NCBI RefSeq assembly: GCF_014892575.1
Contig: NZ_JADBGI010000008.1
Location: 62,001 to 126,000 of the forward strand
Direction: 5' to 3'
DNA length: 64,000 nucleotides
DNA from: Nocardiopsis coralli
Lineage (GTDB): Bacteria; Actinomycetota; Actinomycetes; Streptosporangiales; Streptosporangiaceae
Below the pieces are notes generated by a model, which was not told the origin of the DNA, made no database searches, and saw only the letters and a list, made by a program, of their open reading frames with translations. This document shows, piece by piece, positions 20,124 to 27,736 of this stretch. The position numbers were made by a program, and so were the translations under genes. How positions within the stretch are numbered: the first letter of the stretch is position 1; the number at the start of each line of letters is the position of its first letter.

Positions 20124-21478
20124 CCTTCGTCCTCCCTGTAGGTGGCGCCGACGGTCTCGGCGTACTCCTGGCTCTGCTCCAGCGCCTCCTCGACGGTGAC
20201 GCGTCCGGCCACGGCCGCGCTGAGCTGCTGGCTCACCCGGGTTCCGAGGTCCTGGAACTCGGGGATGGCGAGGAACCCGATGCCCTCGTAGGGCACGGGC
20301 CGGGTCCCGGGGTCGGCCGGGTCGGCGTCCTGGATGCCGTCGAGCATCGGGTCGGCGTAGGCGCCGGCGACGTCGCGGTAGGCGGGCTCCTCGAAGGTGG
20401 AGAGCCGGTTGCCGGGCGGGACCCGCTGCCAGCCGTACTCCTCGGCGACGGTGCGCACGTACTCCTTGTCGGTCATCCACTCCAGGAACGCCCAGGCCTC
20501 CTCCTTGTGCTCGGAGGTGGAGGGGATGCCCAGCGACCAGGTGAACAGCCAGCCGCCGTAGTCGGTCTCGGACACGGGCGCGGGGGCGTAGCCGTTGAGG
20601 CCGGCGACCGTCCCGGCGCTCTCGTCCTCGATCGTGCTGACCATGGACGTGGAGTCGTAGAACATCGCCGACCGCCCCTGTGCGTACTGGTTGAGGCAGT
20701 CGCCGAACCCGCTGTTGGCGGCGCCGGGCTGGCCGTTCTCGCGCACCAGGTCGACGTAGAACTCGGCGGCCTCACGGAACTCGGGTGAGTCGAGCTCGGC
20801 GTTCCAGTCCTCGTCGTACCAGCGGCCGCCGAAGGTGTTGAGGACGCTGTTGAACGGGCTGAGCATCTCGCCCCACCCGGCGAGGCCGCGCATGCAGATG
20901 CCGGACACCCCGGGTTCGACGCCGTCCATCTCCTCGGCGATGGCGGCGATCTCCTCCCAGGTGGGTTCCTCGGGCATCTCGACCCCGGCCTCCTCGAAGA
21001 GGTCCTCGCGGTAGGCCACGAACGCCGACTCCCCGTAGAACGGCACCGAGTACATGTCGCCGTCGTAGGACAGGTCGTCGCGGATCGAGGGGATGAAGTC
21101 CTCGTGGTCGTAGCCCTCGGAGCCGTCGATGTGGGGCTGCAGGTTCTCCAGCCACCCGTACTCGGCCCACTGGCGGGTCTCGTAGTTGCTGATCATCACG
21201 GCGTCGAACTCGCCCCCGCCGGTCGCCACCGACGTGGTGATCTTGGCGCGGGCCTCGTTCTCCGGCAGGGACACGAAGTCGACCTCGATGCCGGGGTACT
21301 GCTCGCGGAACTCCGACTGCAGGGAGATCGCGTCCTGCATCTGCGGGTTCGACACGATCGCCACGGTCAGCCGGACGGTGTCGTCGCCCGAGGCGGTGGC
21401 GCCCGCACCGGCGCACCCGGTCAGCAGGAGCCCCGCCGCGGCCGTGGCCATCAGCGGTAGGCCCGGTGTGCTGCGCAT
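20120..21478 (-). CDS. Extracellular solute-binding lipoprotein, sugar/polyol type
   Basis: The product has 452 residues from ATG 21478, with GGGAG 7 nt upstream. The lipobox is LLLTGCAG, so lipid is attached at a cysteine near residue 22. The mature protein has the family-1 binding fold: VDFVSLPENEARAKITTSVATGGGEFDAVMISNYE early on, YSVPFYGESAFVAYREDLFEEAGV and AWAFLEWMTDKEY later. It delivers a carbohydrate or polyol to the two permeases. Family members of this kind are often linked to sugar alcohols, which fits the adjacent dehydrogenase. Confidence 0.92.
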   Translation of the reverse strand: MRSTPGLPLMATAAAGLLLTGCAGAGATASGDDTVRLTVAIVSNPQMQDAISLQSEFREQYPGIEVDFVSLPENEARAKITTSVATGGGEFDAVMISNYETRQWAEYGWLENLQPHIDGSEGYDHEDFIPSIRDDLSYDGDMYSVPFYGESAFVAYREDLFEEAGVEMPEEPTWEEIAAIAEEMDGVEPGVSGICMRGLAGWGEMLSPFNSVLNTFGGRWYDEDWNAELDSPEFREAAEFYVDLVRENGQPGAANSGFGDCLNQYAQGRSAMFYDSTSMVSTIEDESAGTVAGLNGYAPAPVSETDYGGWLFTWSLGIPSTSEHKEEAWAFLEWMTDKEYVRTVAEEYGWQRVPPGNRLSTFEEPAYRDVAGAYADPMLDGIQDADPADPGTRPVPYEGIGFLAIPEFQDLGTRVSQQLSAAVAGRVTVEEALEQSQEYAETVGATYREDEG

Positions 21479-21498
21479 GGCCGTGCTCCCTTCCCGGC

Positions 21499-22509
21499 TC
21501 ACGAGTCCGCGTCGGCGGGGTCGGGCACGACCTGGACCTTGACACCGGTACCGGCGCGCATCATGGCCAGGGCCTCGGGGAACTTCTCGAGCGGCACGGC
21601 GTCGGTGAGCAGCGGGGCCGTCTCGACGGTCCCGGACGCGATGAGGTCGACCGCCGCGCCGAAGCTGTGCAGCACCGCCATGGAGCCCACGACGGTGATC
21701 TCCTCGTTGTAGATACGGAACGGCGACAGCGAGATCCGGGAGTCCTCGTCGGCGACCCCGAACACGAGCAGTCGGCCGCCCTTGCGGACCGCGTCGAAGG
21801 CGGCCTCGATCGCCGGGGGAGCACCGGTGACGTCGACGGCGGCGTCGTAGGTGCCGGGGGTGATCTCGGCGGTGTCGGCGGCGGTGGCCGCGGCGCCCAG
21901 GTCGCGGGCGATGGCGAGGCGGTCGCGGTTGCGGTCCACGACGGTCACGTGCGCGCCCGAGTTCTGCAGGAGCTGCTGCAGGAGCAGGCCCATGGTCCCG
22001 GCGCCCACGACGAGGAAGTGCTCGCCGGCCTCGACCCCGATGCGGCGCATGCCGTGCACGGCGCAGGAGAGGGGTTCGACCAGGGCGCCCTCGCGCATGC
22101 TCACCGAGTCGGGAAGCCGGTAGCAGTTGGCCGCGGGCACGGCGACGTACTCGGCGAAGGCGCCGTCGACGGTGTCGCCGATGGCGCCCCAGTTCGCGCA
22201 GAGGTTCCCGCGTCCGGCCCGGCAGTACTCGCAGTGGCCGCAGAAGAGCGAGGGGTCGACGGCCACACGGTCGCCCGGTTGCAGGCCGCCGGGGGCGCGG
22301 TCGCCGACGGCGGTGACGGTTCCGGCGAACTCGTGCCCGGGGACCAGGGGATAGGGGCTCGGTGGGAACTCGCCGTCGGCGATGTGCAGGTCGGTCCCGC
22401 AGATCCCGCAGGCCCCGACGCGGACGACCACCCCGTCGGGGGCTGGGGCGGGTTCGGGCCGGTCCCCGACACTGACGGAACCCGGCTCGTTGATGATGGC
22501 GGCACGCAC
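21499..22509 (-). CDS. Zinc-dependent medium-chain alcohol/polyol dehydrogenase
   Basis: The product has 336 residues from GTG 22509, with GGGAG 6 nt upstream. Catalytic zinc ligands are Cys in CGICGTDLH and His in PGHEFAG. The structural zinc uses the four cysteines of CGHCEYCRAGRGNLC, and LVVGAGTMG binds NAD(P). It is the first gene of the operon with the binding protein and two permeases, so it probably oxidises the imported polyol or sugar to a ketose. The exact substrate is not determinable from the sequence. Confidence 0.9.
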   Translation of the reverse strand: MRAAIINEPGSVSVGDRPEPAPAPDGVVVRVGACGICGTDLHIADGEFPPSPYPLVPGHEFAGTVTAVGDRAPGGLQPGDRVAVDPSLFCGHCEYCRAGRGNLCANWGAIGDTVDGAFAEYVAVPAANCYRLPDSVSMREGALVEPLSCAVHGMRRIGVEAGEHFLVVGAGTMGLLLQQLLQNSGAHVTVVDRNRDRLAIARDLGAAATAADTAEITPGTYDAAVDVTGAPPAIEAAFDAVRKGGRLLVFGVADEDSRISLSPFRIYNEEITVVGSMAVLHSFGAAVDLIASGTVETAPLLTDAVPLEKFPEALAMMRAGTGVKVQVVPDPADADS

Positions 22510-22570
22510 GGGGTACTCCCGGAATCGTCGTGGTGCTCAGATGAGCGACCTGGATCACATTTGTTTCGAA

Positions 22571-22603
22571 CATTGAAAACCCACGTGAAACCTGGTGTCA
22601 ATG
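22571..22603. promoter_or_regulatory. Putative SorC operator between dehydrogenase operon and its regulator
   Basis: CATTGA (22571-22576) and TCAATG (22598-22603) are perfect inverted arms, and extending them (CATTGANAC / GTNTCAATG) matches 8 of 9. A near-palindrome TGTTTCGAACA lies just upstream at 22562. This is the divergent promoter region, so one site could control both directions. Confidence 0.5.
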
Positions 22604-22635
22604 GGTGTAGCTCAACCGAGTAGACTCCCGCACAT

Positions 22636-23730
22636 ATGAGCAAGCGGGGGGACGACGTGAAGGAGACCGGGACCCAGGGCACCGAGGCAGCACCCCTCGG
22701 GCCCGCGGAGATGCTGAGGCTGGCCGCGGTGGCGCGGCGCTTCTACCTGGACGGGCGCTCCAAGGTCGAGATCGCCGAGGAGTTCGGGCTCAGCCGGTTC
22801 AAGATCGCCCGCGACCTCGACGCCGCCCGCGAGCGCGGCATCGTGCACATCGACATCCGCCTGCCCGCGCGCCTGGACGGGGAGCTCTCCGAGCGGCTGC
22901 GCTCCGCCTACGGGCTGCGCCGCGCCGTCGTCGTGGACACCCCCGTCGACACGGACGGCAGCGCGGACGTGGCCGAGACCCGGCGCGTGCTCGGCTCCGC
23001 AGCCGCCCGGCTCCTGGGCGAGATTGTGCGCCCCGGCGAGGTGCTGGGCCTGGCGTGGAGCCGTGCCCTGCAGGTGATGGGGTCCGACCTGGTCGACCTG
23101 CCCGAGTGCACGGTCGTGCAGCTCAACGGGGTGCTCTCCGATCACGCCGACGACGGCGGATCGGTGGAGACCGTACGGCGGGCCGCGGCGCTGAGCGGCG
23201 GGCCCGCGTACCCCATCTACGCCCCGCTGATCCTGCCGGACGCCGCGACCGCCGCCACCCTGCGTTCCGACCCGGGGATCGCCGGCGCCTTCGCCCACTA
23301 CGACCGGCTCACGACCGCGGTGGTGGCCATCGGCGGGTGGGACGAGCGGAACTCCACCGTGTACCAGGCGCTCGATCCCGAAGCGCGCGAGCGGTACAGC
23401 GCGCTCGGGGTGTGCGCGGAGATGTCGGCGCAGCTCTTCGACCCCGAGGGCAACCAGATCCACAGCGACCTGGCCGAGCGCATCATCAGCGTGCGGGCGG
23501 AGCAGCTGCGGCGGGTCCCGGAGGTCGTCGCGGTGGCGGGTGCCGGGGACGCGGCCAAGGCGCGGGCCGTCGGCGCGGCGCTGCGCAGCGGGTTGGTGTC
23601 GACCCTGGTGACCGACGGCGAGGTCGCGCGGGTGCTGTTGGCCGAGCAGGAGCACGGCGCGGAAGGCGGTTCCGGGGGCGAGGGTTCTGAGGGCGCGGAT
23701 GCCGGGGACACGGGTCCCGAAGAGATCTGA
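22636..23730 (+). CDS. SorC/DeoR-type sugar-binding transcriptional regulator
   Basis: The product has 364 residues from ATG 22636. The N-terminal helix-turn-helix is SKVEIAEEFGLSRFKIARDLDAARERG (residues about 43-69). The C-terminal sugar-binding domain has PGEVLGLAWSRALQVM, CTVVQLNGVLSD and VVAIGGWDERNSTVYQAL. Such proteins respond to a phosphorylated sugar or polyol. It is divergent from the dehydrogenase/ABC operon and directly upstream of the transketolase pair, so it probably controls the locus. A Glu/Gly-rich C-terminal tail of about 25 residues is extra. Confidence 0.92.
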   Translation: MSKRGDDVKETGTQGTEAAPLGPAEMLRLAAVARRFYLDGRSKVEIAEEFGLSRFKIARDLDAARERGIVHIDIRLPARLDGELSERLRSAYGLRRAVVVDTPVDTDGSADVAETRRVLGSAAARLLGEIVRPGEVLGLAWSRALQVMGSDLVDLPECTVVQLNGVLSDHADDGGSVETVRRAAALSGGPAYPIYAPLILPDAATAATLRSDPGIAGAFAHYDRLTTAVVAIGGWDERNSTVYQALDPEARERYSALGVCAEMSAQLFDPEGNQIHSDLAERIISVRAEQLRRVPEVVAVAGAGDAAKARAVGAALRSGLVSTLVTDGEVARVLLAEQEHGAEGGSGGEGSEGADAGDTGPEEI

Positions 23731-23739
23731 GCCCACCGG

Positions 23740-23770
23740 TTGACCTCAACCTAAATTGAGGTCGAAGACT
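23740..23770 (+). promoter_or_regulatory. SoxR/MerR-like box in a long-spacer, leaderless promoter
   Basis: CCTCAA-CCTAAA-TTGAGG (23744-23761, extended to GACCTCAA/TTGAGGTC) has the 6-6-6 layout of the SoxR box. It sits between a -35 TTGACC (23740-23745) and a weak -10 AAGACT (23765-23770), 19 bp apart, the overlong spacing that MerR-family activators correct. Transcription would then begin at about 23777-23778, on the A of the transketolase ATG. No MerR-family gene is present in the window. Confidence 0.6.
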
Positions 23771-23777
23771 GGTGCGT

Positions 23778-24488
23778 ATGACGACCGCAGCAGTTTTCAG
23801 CCGCTACGCCGACCTGCCCGCGCTGATCGGCCTCATGGAGGGCGACGAGAAGCACTCCGAGGCCGCTCACTCCACGCTCGACGTCATCTGGACGCTCTAC
23901 GACCGTGTGCTCCGGGTGGCGCCCGACACCGCCGACGCACCCGACCGCGACCGGTTCCTGCTCTCCAAGGGGCACGGGCCGGCCGCCTACTACGCCGTGC
24001 TCGCCGCCAAGGGTTTCCTCGACGTGCCGACCCTGCGCACGTGGGGGACCTACGACTCGCCGCTCGGGTTCCACCCCGACCGCACCCTGGTTCCGGGGAT
24101 CGAGATCGGCAGCGGCTCACTCGGGCACGGACTGCCCCTCGCCCTCGGCAGCGCCCTGGGGGTGCGCGCCCAGGGGATCCGCCGCGCCGACGGGACCGAA
24201 CCCCGGGTCGTCGTGCTCGTCGGCGACGGGGAGCTCCAGGAGGGCAGCAACCACGAGGCCATCGCCGCCGCCGCACGCCTCGGGGCCGACAACCTGACGG
24301 CCGTCGTGGTCGACAACCGGTCGGCCACCCCGCCCTGGCCCGGCGGGGTCGGGGCCCGCTTCGAGGTCGAGGGGTGGGAGGTGCGCAGCGAACGCGGGCG
24401 CCACCACGACGCCGTGCACCGCGCCCTCACCGACCCGCACCCGGGACGGCCGCTCGCCGTCGTCGTCACCACCCCCTCCGAGAGCTAG
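23778..24488 (+). CDS. Transketolase, N-terminal (TPP-binding) subunit
   Basis: The product has 236 residues. I chose ATG 23778 because the promoter geometry predicts a leaderless transcript from this base; GTG 23772 would overlap the -10. It carries LSKGHGPAAYYAVLA, GSGSLGHGLPLALG and the diphosphate-binding VGDGELQEGSNHEA. This is the usual layout of split transketolases, which move two-carbon units between sugars. It is shorter than the average 270-280 residues of stand-alone N-subunits. It works with the next gene, 11 nt downstream. Confidence 0.92.
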   Translation: MTTAAVFSRYADLPALIGLMEGDEKHSEAAHSTLDVIWTLYDRVLRVAPDTADAPDRDRFLLSKGHGPAAYYAVLAAKGFLDVPTLRTWGTYDSPLGFHPDRTLVPGIEIGSGSLGHGLPLALGSALGVRAQGIRRADGTEPRVVVLVGDGELQEGSNHEAIAAAARLGADNLTAVVVDNRSATPPWPGGVGARFEVEGWEVRSERGRHHDAVHRALTDPHPGRPLAVVVTTPSES

Positions 24489-24499
24489 GGAGTCCCGCC

Positions 24500-25468
24500 G
24501 TGAACGCACCCGTGAAGTCGCAGATCCCGGCCCAGAACATGGACATCCACAAGGCCTCCGGCGCCTCGATGCGCGAGGCCTTCGCCGCCACCGTGCGCGG
24601 GGCGCTGGACGACGACCCCCGGGTGGCGGTCGTGCTCGCCGTGATCTCCGGGGACAAGTTCCGCGAGCCCGGGGCGCGCCACCCCGGGCGGGTCATCGAC
24701 GTGGGCATCCGCGAGCAGGCGCTCGTCGGGGTCGCCGGCGGCCTCGCCCTGACGGGGATGCGCCCGATCGTGCACAGTTACGCGCCGTTCCTCGTGGAGC
24801 GGCCGTTCGAGCAGCTCAAGATCTCCCTGTCGCACCAGGGTGTGGGCGCGATCCTGGTCGGGATCGGGGGTTCCTACGACGCCTCCTTCGCCGGCCGCAC
24901 CCATCAGGCGCCCGGGGACGTCGCCGTCCTGGACAGCCTGCCCGGGTGGGCCGTGCACGTGCCCGGCCACCCCGACGAGGTGCGGCAGCTGCTGCTGCAG
25001 GAGATCCCCCGCGACCGGCCCGTCTACCTGCGCCTGTCGTCGGAGGCCAACCGTGCGCCGGTGCCCGTCTCGGAGAAGCTGACCGTCGTGCGCCGGGGGT
25101 CGGGCCGCTCGGCCGGCGTCGTGGTCGCCGTCGGCCCCATGCTCGACCGGACCCTGGAGGCGACCGCCGGCCTCGACGTGACCGTCGCCTACGCCTCGAC
25201 CGTGCGGCCGTTCGATCGCGAAGGGCTGAACCGGATCGTGGCCGCCGCGGGCAGCGCCGACGTCCTCGTCGTCGAGCCCTACCTGCAGGGCACCTCGGCG
25301 CACGAGGTCTCCGCCGCGCTCGCGGACCGCCGCCACCGCCAGCTCGGCCTCGGGGTGTCCCGCGCCGAGGAGCTGCGCGCCTACGGCACCCCGGCCGAGC
25401 ACGCCCGCGCCCACGGCCTCGACGCCGAGGGCATCGCCAAGGCCGCGCGGGACTTCTTCCTCGTGTGA
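24500..25468 (+). CDS. Transketolase, C-terminal (pyrimidine-binding) subunit
   Basis: The product has 322 residues from GTG 24500, with GGGAG 7 nt upstream. The pyrimidine domain has IDVGIREQALVGVAGGLAL with the catalytic Glu in REQ, then HSYAPFLVERPFEQLKISL. The C-terminal domain has VAYASTVRPFDREGL and VLVVEPYLQGTSAHE. It completes the active site formed with the preceding subunit. Split enzymes next to polyol ABC genes usually serve a dedicated catabolic route rather than the pentose phosphate pathway. Confidence 0.92.
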   Translation: MNAPVKSQIPAQNMDIHKASGASMREAFAATVRGALDDDPRVAVVLAVISGDKFREPGARHPGRVIDVGIREQALVGVAGGLALTGMRPIVHSYAPFLVERPFEQLKISLSHQGVGAILVGIGGSYDASFAGRTHQAPGDVAVLDSLPGWAVHVPGHPDEVRQLLLQEIPRDRPVYLRLSSEANRAPVPVSEKLTVVRRGSGRSAGVVVAVGPMLDRTLEATAGLDVTVAYASTVRPFDREGLNRIVAAAGSADVLVVEPYLQGTSAHEVSAALADRRHRQLGLGVSRAEELRAYGTPAEHARAHGLDAEGIAKAARDFFLV

Positions 25469-25477
25469 CCGGTCGGT

Positions 25478-25813
25478 TCAGGAGAGGGCCAGGGCGGCGC
25501 TGAGGCCCTTGGCCACCTGGCCCATCGTGGCGTGGCTGAGGGCCCCGGCCTGTTCGAGGACCTCATCGCGGAAGACCAGAGTGATCTCGTCGCACAGGAC
25601 GAACCCGTGCAGGGGCAGATCAGCGGGTCCCAGGGGCACGACCGTGGTGCGCGCCTCCTTTCGGGTGGTGGTCAACCGAACCGCCAGGCAGTCCCCCAGG
25701 TGGGTGTTGCGCTGATTGTTGGAGACCACCAGGAAAGGCTTGCGCTCGAGCTGCTCTCCGGTGTCCAGGTAGATCCAGTACACACAGCCCCGCACCGGGG
25801 CCGGGGCGATCAC
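25478..25813 (-). CDS. MazF/PemK-like toxin (type II)
   Basis: The product has 111 residues from GTG 25813. RGCVYWIYLDTGEQ at the N-terminus, KPFLVVSNNQRNTHLG, and the strand segments AVRLTTTRKEARTTVVPLG and LCDEITLVFRDEVLEQAGALS follow the MazF/CcdB fold. Its start overlaps the stop of the upstream antitoxin by 4 nt (GTGA), the usual antitoxin-first order. MazF toxins cut mRNA at short sequences. The first glycine-aspartate of the common RGDVW motif is replaced by Gly-Cys, so specificity or activity may differ. Confidence 0.85.
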   Translation of the reverse strand: MIAPAPVRGCVYWIYLDTGEQLERKPFLVVSNNQRNTHLGDCLAVRLTTTRKEARTTVVPLGPADLPLHGFVLCDEITLVFRDEVLEQAGALSHATMGQVAKGLSAALALS

Positions 25814-26127
25814 TCGCCTGCCCGAGGAGAGAGGCGCCTACGGCGACGCAGGGCATCACGGGCGGTGCGTTCTTCGTCGGCCTCGCCCTGTTCCGCGGCC
25901 ATGGCCCGGTACTCGAGTTCGAGGACTTTCTCCTGCAGGGCCTGTTTGCCCAGATCGATCAGGGCAGCCAGGACCGCGGCCTCCGACCAGCGCCCGTTGG
26001 CCTCGGCCTCGGCGCCGCGGGCCAGGGAGGTGAGGGCGGCGTGCTCACGGGAGTCGTTCTCCCTCAAGGCCCGGAGGAGTTCCTGGGTCTCGGTGTCCAC
26101 AGGGATGGACTTGCGTTGATGGGCCAT
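25810..26127 (-). CDS. Antitoxin partner of the MazF-like toxin
   Basis: The product has 105 residues from ATG 26127, chosen because GGGAGG lies 7 nt upstream; an ATG at 26133 touches that ribosome site. The sequence is mostly helical and charged (AHQRKSIPVDTETQELLRAL, then ELEYRAMAAEQGEADEERTARD), ending in an Arg-rich tail. No classic ribbon-helix-helix or AbrB motif is obvious, so assignment as antitoxin rests on size, the overlap with the toxin start and gene order. Confidence 0.7.
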   Translation of the reverse strand: MAHQRKSIPVDTETQELLRALRENDSREHAALTSLARGAEAEANGRWSEAAVLAALIDLGKQALQEKVLELEYRAMAAEQGEADEERTARDALRRRRRLSPRAGE

Positions 26128-26783
26128 CGTCATGCCTCCCATGGTGCAGCGACAACCGCAGCAATGTCTGCCGCTTTCAGTGTGCCAGACGTCTTTTCCT
26201 CCTCGACGTCCGTCTCGAACGGCGGGCGGTGGAGGTATCGGTCGTTCGACAGGGTGCACGCGGGCGCTTGCCGGCTGTCCCTTAAGGCACCGATTTCCGT
26301 GCGCATTATGTGCGCGGGCCCGCGTGGGTGCGTGGGAGGGCGGTGCGGGGAGAATCTCCGGCGGGAATCTCCGGGGTCGGGCGGGGTGTCGGGGCGCTGC
26401 GGCGGAGGTCCGTGGCGCTGGTTCGGTGCCTCTTCCACCTGCATCGACCCCCGGGTCCGCCTGTCTGCTGCGGGTTGCTGCCCGGCCCGGGTGAGGGAGA
26501 GCAGGCCCCGCGTCCGGGTGGCCGGGGCTCCCCGACGGACGTGGGGGCGATGCGTCCGGGTTCCATCGATATGAACCATGAGAGCATTACGTCGCCGCCG
26601 TGAGAATTCCTCCGATTTTGTGTGGAAGGGGCGAGCGAATTCGGTCGGGAGTGTCCGGGCATTCCGCCGACAGGAATCCGGGAAAAGCCTCGGGTCCGGG
26701 GATTCTCCGTGTGTACAGTTCCAGAGTCCGGTCCGGGAACTCGACGAACTCGGCGAACCCGGTTCTCTCCGCACGGAGGACGC
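26128..26783. other. 656-nt gene-free divergent region
   Basis: I find no convincing gene here. It should hold the toxin-antitoxin promoter on the minus strand and the VanZ-gene promoter on the plus strand. A perfect 7-bp inverted repeat (TCGAACG 26215-26221, CGTTCGA 26243-26249) lies about 90 nt upstream of the antitoxin start and could be an autoregulatory site. The half nearer the VanZ-like gene (26570-26770) is noticeably less GC-rich than its surroundings. Confidence 0.5.
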
Positions 26784-27593
26784 ATGTGGCAGTCGCTCTT
26801 CTACGTCGAACCCCTGATGGTGGGGATCGCACTGGTGGTGCTGCTCGTCGGGGCGTTCTACCTGGCGCGCCACGAACTGCGCTCACCGTCCGGGCTCCCG
26901 CGGGGCCTCCTCGCCGCGTGCACCCTCCTCTTCCTGCTGGGTCTGGCCGCACCCGTCGGGCAATGGGACCAAGTGGGCACCTACGCACGCGGCGTCGAAT
27001 GGCGCCCCACAGCGGTCGTCGGCGACATCAGCGAAGAACCCGAACGAGAACTCACCACGGAACTCGACGACGGCCGTATCGCCCATTACACCTCCGAGAA
27101 ACTCCCCGTGGACGAACGCGAGGAGCTGCGCCGTTCCGAGGGCACGGACCTCTTCCTGCACGGTGACACCGCGAGGCCCGAGGTCGTGGACGCACATGGG
27201 AACCCGGTCCCCGGCCGCGACACCGCCCTCGTTCTCGCCGACATGGGCGGGGGCCTGGACGGGAACGGCGGTGCGATCGGGCAGGCCGCGCACGTGCTCG
27301 AGGAACGCCTGCTCAACTTCGTCCTGTTCGTCCCCATCGGCGTCCTCGCGTTCCACGCCTTCATCCGGTGGTCGGCGCGGGTCTTCTTCGGTGCGGCCCT
27401 GTCGGTCGGTATCGAGACCATCCAGTGGGCCATGGCCGCGGGCAACATCGCACACGCCGGGGACGTGGTGGTCAGCACCTCCGGGGCCCTGGCCGGGACC
27501 GTCGTGGCCGCGCTCTCGCTGGGCGCCGCCCGCTGGGTGCACCCCGAGAGCCCGGACCGCTCGGTGAGCCCGGTCGGCCGGGGTTCCGGGTGA
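26784..27593 (+). CDS. VanZ-like membrane protein
   Basis: The product has 269 residues from ATG 26784, with CGGAGG 3 nt upstream. Two N-terminal helices (residues about 8-25 and 37-54) are followed by an acidic region of about 110 residues predicted to be outside the membrane. C-terminal helices include NFVLFVPIGVLAFHAF and the VanZ-type FGAALSVGIETIQWAMAAG followed by HAGDVVVSTSGALAGT. VanZ-fold proteins have been linked to glycopeptide tolerance, but most have no assigned role. The large middle insertion is unusual for the family. Confidence 0.8.
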   Translation: MWQSLFYVEPLMVGIALVVLLVGAFYLARHELRSPSGLPRGLLAACTLLFLLGLAAPVGQWDQVGTYARGVEWRPTAVVGDISEEPERELTTELDDGRIAHYTSEKLPVDEREELRRSEGTDLFLHGDTARPEVVDAHGNPVPGRDTALVLADMGGGLDGNGGAIGQAAHVLEERLLNFVLFVPIGVLAFHAFIRWSARVFFGAALSVGIETIQWAMAAGNIAHAGDVVVSTSGALAGTVVAALSLGAARWVHPESPDRSVSPVGRGSG

Positions 27594-27736
27594 CGCCCGT
27601 GCCCGTGGAGCGGATCCCCCGGACGCTCCGCGGGCACGGCACCCTCCTCCGGCGCCGCCTTCCCGCACCGCACGCCTGCGCCCGCCACCCCTCCTCGGGC
27701 GCGGGCACTGCAGCGGTGGTACCACAATGGGAGGCG

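Noticed and set aside
22636-23730. Frames on the opposite strand of the SorC gene
   Set aside because: They conflict with a full-length regulator with recognisable domains. No second gene is supported.
23742-23763. Inverted repeat as a terminator of the SorC gene
   Set aside because: The stem is only 8 bp and AT-rich, it has no U-tract, and -35 and -10 elements sit exactly at its edges. A promoter operator explains it better, although a weak terminator role cannot be excluded.
26300-26783. Small genes in the 656-nt gap before the VanZ-like gene
   Set aside because: Several frames are open on both strands, but none has a ribosome site together with a plausible protein. They look like random open frames.
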